A DNA stretch of 64,000 nucleotides. It comes from Ananas comosus (taxonomy: Eukaryota; Streptophyta; Magnoliopsida; Poales; Bromeliaceae). The position numbers and the translations under genes were made by a program. Under the pieces are notes generated by a model. It worked only from the letters and a program-made list of their open reading frames with translations, was not told the DNA's origin and ran no database searches. Positions 61,828 through 64,000 of this stretch are shown piece by piece. Where the stretch lies: contig NC_033628.1 of NCBI RefSeq assembly GCF_001540865.1, forward strand, positions 2,517,449 through 2,581,448, written 5' to 3'. How positions within the stretch are numbered: position 1 is the stretch's first letter; the number at the start of each line of letters is the position of its first letter.

Positions 61828-62080
61828 TATGTTGGCTTAAAGGGGCTGCCAACATTCTGTCCTATGGAGGAAGGTCAAGTCGGATCGAGTCATGTTCGAA
61901 ATGGTGGTAGGTCAGATTGGGCCGAATCATATTCAAAGTGACGTGAGATTGATATGACCGAGTCACAATTGAGATTCTTGGGCGCTATATTTGTATGCTT
62001 AAAGTAAATTGATTGTATGTTTTTAAAAGCTCGAGCTTTTGAGATTAATAGTTAGCGTCAGCGATCCGACATACTAATTT
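61828..62080 (+). repeat. Dispersed repeat copy
   Basis: Matches the minus-strand copy at 12620-12900 and those at 8400-8960: 'GGCTTAAAGGGG', 'CATGTTCGAAATGGTGGTAG', 'GAGTCACAATTGAGATTC' and 'GCTCGAGCTTTTGAGATTAA'. Ends not defined; family not identified. Confidence 0.6.
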
Positions 62081-63320
62081 TCTACTAGTCTTATCAAATC
62101 TTTTTTTTGACCCAAAATTTCAAACTAGTTTTGGAAATCTATAAAAAGTGAGGTTTAAGATTTAAACCTATTTATGAACATACATTAATATTATTATTTT
62201 CCAAAAAAAGTTTTTTTTTTTTTTTTTCTTGGTTTGTGGGTAGCTTCTAGGCATATGTGGTCATGTGGATGGCCCACTACAATCTTGTCTCTACACCAAT
62301 AAATCCTGGCGCGGATTGGTGAAGGACCCACCACTATTGTGAAAGAAATTAATAAAAGCTTTTTTGAAAGGGGTGGGGACCATTATTAATCTTTTTTTTT
62401 TTCTTTTTCTATGCTTTATTTAAAAAAGTTGAGAGCCTTTTTGTCCTCATGTGAATAGTGAGTGGTGGTACACCTTATATCTTGGTTAGGAGGAGAGGAT
62501 TAGATTTTTTTCCCCTTTTTTTGTCTCCTTTTTTAGTGTTCTTTTTTAACTTTTTTTTTTGGGTTTATTATCATTGCAAATATATGAATTTGTGCACATG
62601 CATGCCATCCTAAAGTATGTAGACAAAAATTATGCAAAATTAGTTTTAAACTAGAGGAGTTCGATGATTAGATATCTGGTATATACGTGGCTAATTATGC
62701 ATCTCAAGATAATATCAGACCGGTCTAAAACTAAATCTGCATGTTTAATTGTGGCTCGTGATTCACTATGAGTCTACATATATGCCAAATGTCCTAATCT
62801 CAAATTGCTTTAACTTGAGTCGATTTTATATAATTTTTATCATAAGTAGACTTAGCTGAACAGTACTATTACGAGAAGTGCTATCTTAAAATATCTTTAA
62901 TAATTTACTTTTAAAGAAAAAATAGGAGCATTCAATTAAAACTTTTATTTTTTTTAAGCTTTATACCTTATTTCTACTTCTACTATATCTTTAGCATTTT
63001 TTCAAAAAAAAATTTCTACTTCTGTTATTTCTAAAAATGAAACTAGAAAATGACCCCAAAAAACCCTTGTTAATTTGAATCCATACTCCTAAAGTTCAAG
63101 CTATTATTGCTTCCAACATCAATTAGCCCTCAATGGACACCACTACAAATTCAATTTGTTTTATGCATAGCTGCTGCATATGTACCTCAACATTTTATTT
63201 TTTTTTTGTTTCACTTTTTGGTGTACAAATGCCAACAAAAACTTAAAATGTTTCCAAGGACACAATTCAACATTCAAAGTTACTCTTCACTAATTTCCAC
63301 ATATTTATGATAACATACAA

Positions 63321-63476
63321 CCTACCGACCGTCCTTAGAGCAAGTGGCAAAGGACTTGGTGGTTGGTACCCGAGACCCAAGTTCGAATTCTAGTTGATTC
63401 ACATTTCCAACTAAGTTTATTTCTAAATGAAATAAACGAAGCGGATAGTGTGCTACCTATCTCTCTCAAAAAAAAA
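63321..63476 (+). mobile_element. tRNA-derived SINE with target duplication and A tail
   Basis: A-box-like TAGAGCAAGTGG at 63336-63347 and B box GTTCGAATTC at 63381-63390, then a body with 'TTTATTTCTAAATGAAATAA' and a 9-base A tail. Flanked by GATAACATACAA (63309-63320) and GATAACATGCAA (63477-63488), a 12-bp duplication with one mismatch. Its 3' half is also found at 8622-8716 and, reversed, at 15999-16072. Confidence 0.85.
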
Positions 63477-63900
63477 GATAACATGCAAACCTTTTTTCAA
63501 AAATAAAAAATATATCATCTGTATATCTAATCTTACACCTTTGCATCTAAAAATTTTTCTAAACATCTAAAATTTTCAATATTAAAAAAAATAGTTGATA
63601 TGAGAAATAAACAGATCCCTGTCTTTGAGAGGTTAGGATGTAAATCTCCAAACTAGATTTACAGATAACATTACTCTTTGAGAAATAAGTATGAAATTGG
63701 AAAGCTCCCACTCTTTTGTTGGGAAATGGTGAATAATATAGTAAGGGAAAGAGGATAGGATGGGTTGGTGGATACAAAATTGGGGTCAAAAGATGCCATT
63801 CCTTTCTCCAAGGTTTTTGTTAAGCTCTATGATGTTGTTGATTATCCTTAATTTGACTTGTTCCCAACACATCTCTCTTGGAATGTTATATTGTAGGGTG

Positions 63901-63904
<4 letters not shown>

Positions 63905-63932
<28 letters not shown>
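63905..63932. repeat. (TA)n microsatellite
   Basis: Fourteen TA units in intergenic DNA; nothing else is recognised nearby. Confidence 0.95.
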
Positions 63933-63936
<4 letters not shown>

Positions 63937-64000
63937 GTAGGTTGTGTGTGCATGAAGTGGCCAATTATGGGTTACTCAAAAGTTGATAAAATAGTGATAT

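Larger units (their letters stand above)
53784..64000. other. Right-hand intergenic region, no supported gene
   Basis: From the ANKRD13-like promoter to the window end no coding gene is supported. Content: GA-rich promoter/5' UTR (53960-54160), three TSD-flanked MITEs, decayed TRIM sequence, dispersed repeats and a SINE, each listed separately. A GC-rich tract at 58094-58560 and T-rich tracts at 62190-62560 remain unexplained; the first could be a promoter, but no transcript is visible. Confidence 0.65.

Noticed and set aside
1..64000. CRISPR arrays, operons, phage or bacterial systems
   Set aside because: The window is plant nuclear DNA; short tandem repeats here have no spacer structure.

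Overview
This is a window of plant nuclear DNA. It has multi-exon genes with plant splice sites, long AT-rich introns, many small non-autonomous transposons and frequent (GA)n/(CT)n tracts. The GC-rich, Arg/Ala-rich first exon of the ankyrin gene next to AT-rich later exons is typical of monocots. A pineapple-like monocot is my best guess, but the sequence does not prove it. There are no rRNA genes, CRISPR arrays, viral genes or prokaryotic features.

Five protein-coding genes can be supported. From left to right they are: (1) the 5' part of an F-box gene on the minus strand, running off the left edge (229-3676); (2) a six-exon TOM2A-type tetraspanin on the minus strand (9826-15029, 235 aa); (3) a 30-exon PIR/CYFIP (SRA1-like) subunit of the SCAR/WAVE actin-nucleation complex on the plus strand (20366-45065, 1290 aa); (4) a single-exon secreted dirigent protein of the ESB1-like group on the plus strand (46963-47778, 271 aa); (5) a two-exon ANKRD13-like ankyrin/GPCR-chaperone protein on the minus strand (49047-53783, 638 aa). 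All exon junctions keep frame. The genes share no pathway: they cover ubiquitin ligation, membrane organisation, actin nucleation, wall lignin and membrane-protein trafficking.

The rest is introns and intergenic DNA packed with small transposons. Seven short TIR elements have recognisable target-site duplications (TSDs): four Mutator-like with 9-bp TSDs (6139-6681, 17734-17952, 55760-56191, 60867-61204) and three hAT-like with 8-bp TSDs (13849-14486, 23440-24365, 57468-58085). There is also a miniature LTR retrotransposon (TRIM) with three LTRs and two internal regions inside one 5-bp TSD (16515-17417), a decayed relative of it (about 59740-60163), a large foldback (18249-19188), and a tRNA-derived SINE with a 12-bp TSD (63321-63476).

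I found no convincing novel biological system. The most unusual observations are two apparent minor-spliceosome (U12) introns in the PIR gene, one of them AT-AC, with a possible third in the tetraspanin gene; the three-LTR TRIM; and foldback elements, one inside a PIR intron, that could give hairpin RNA. Single Ns at 9423, 11116 and 23650 look like assembly joins.
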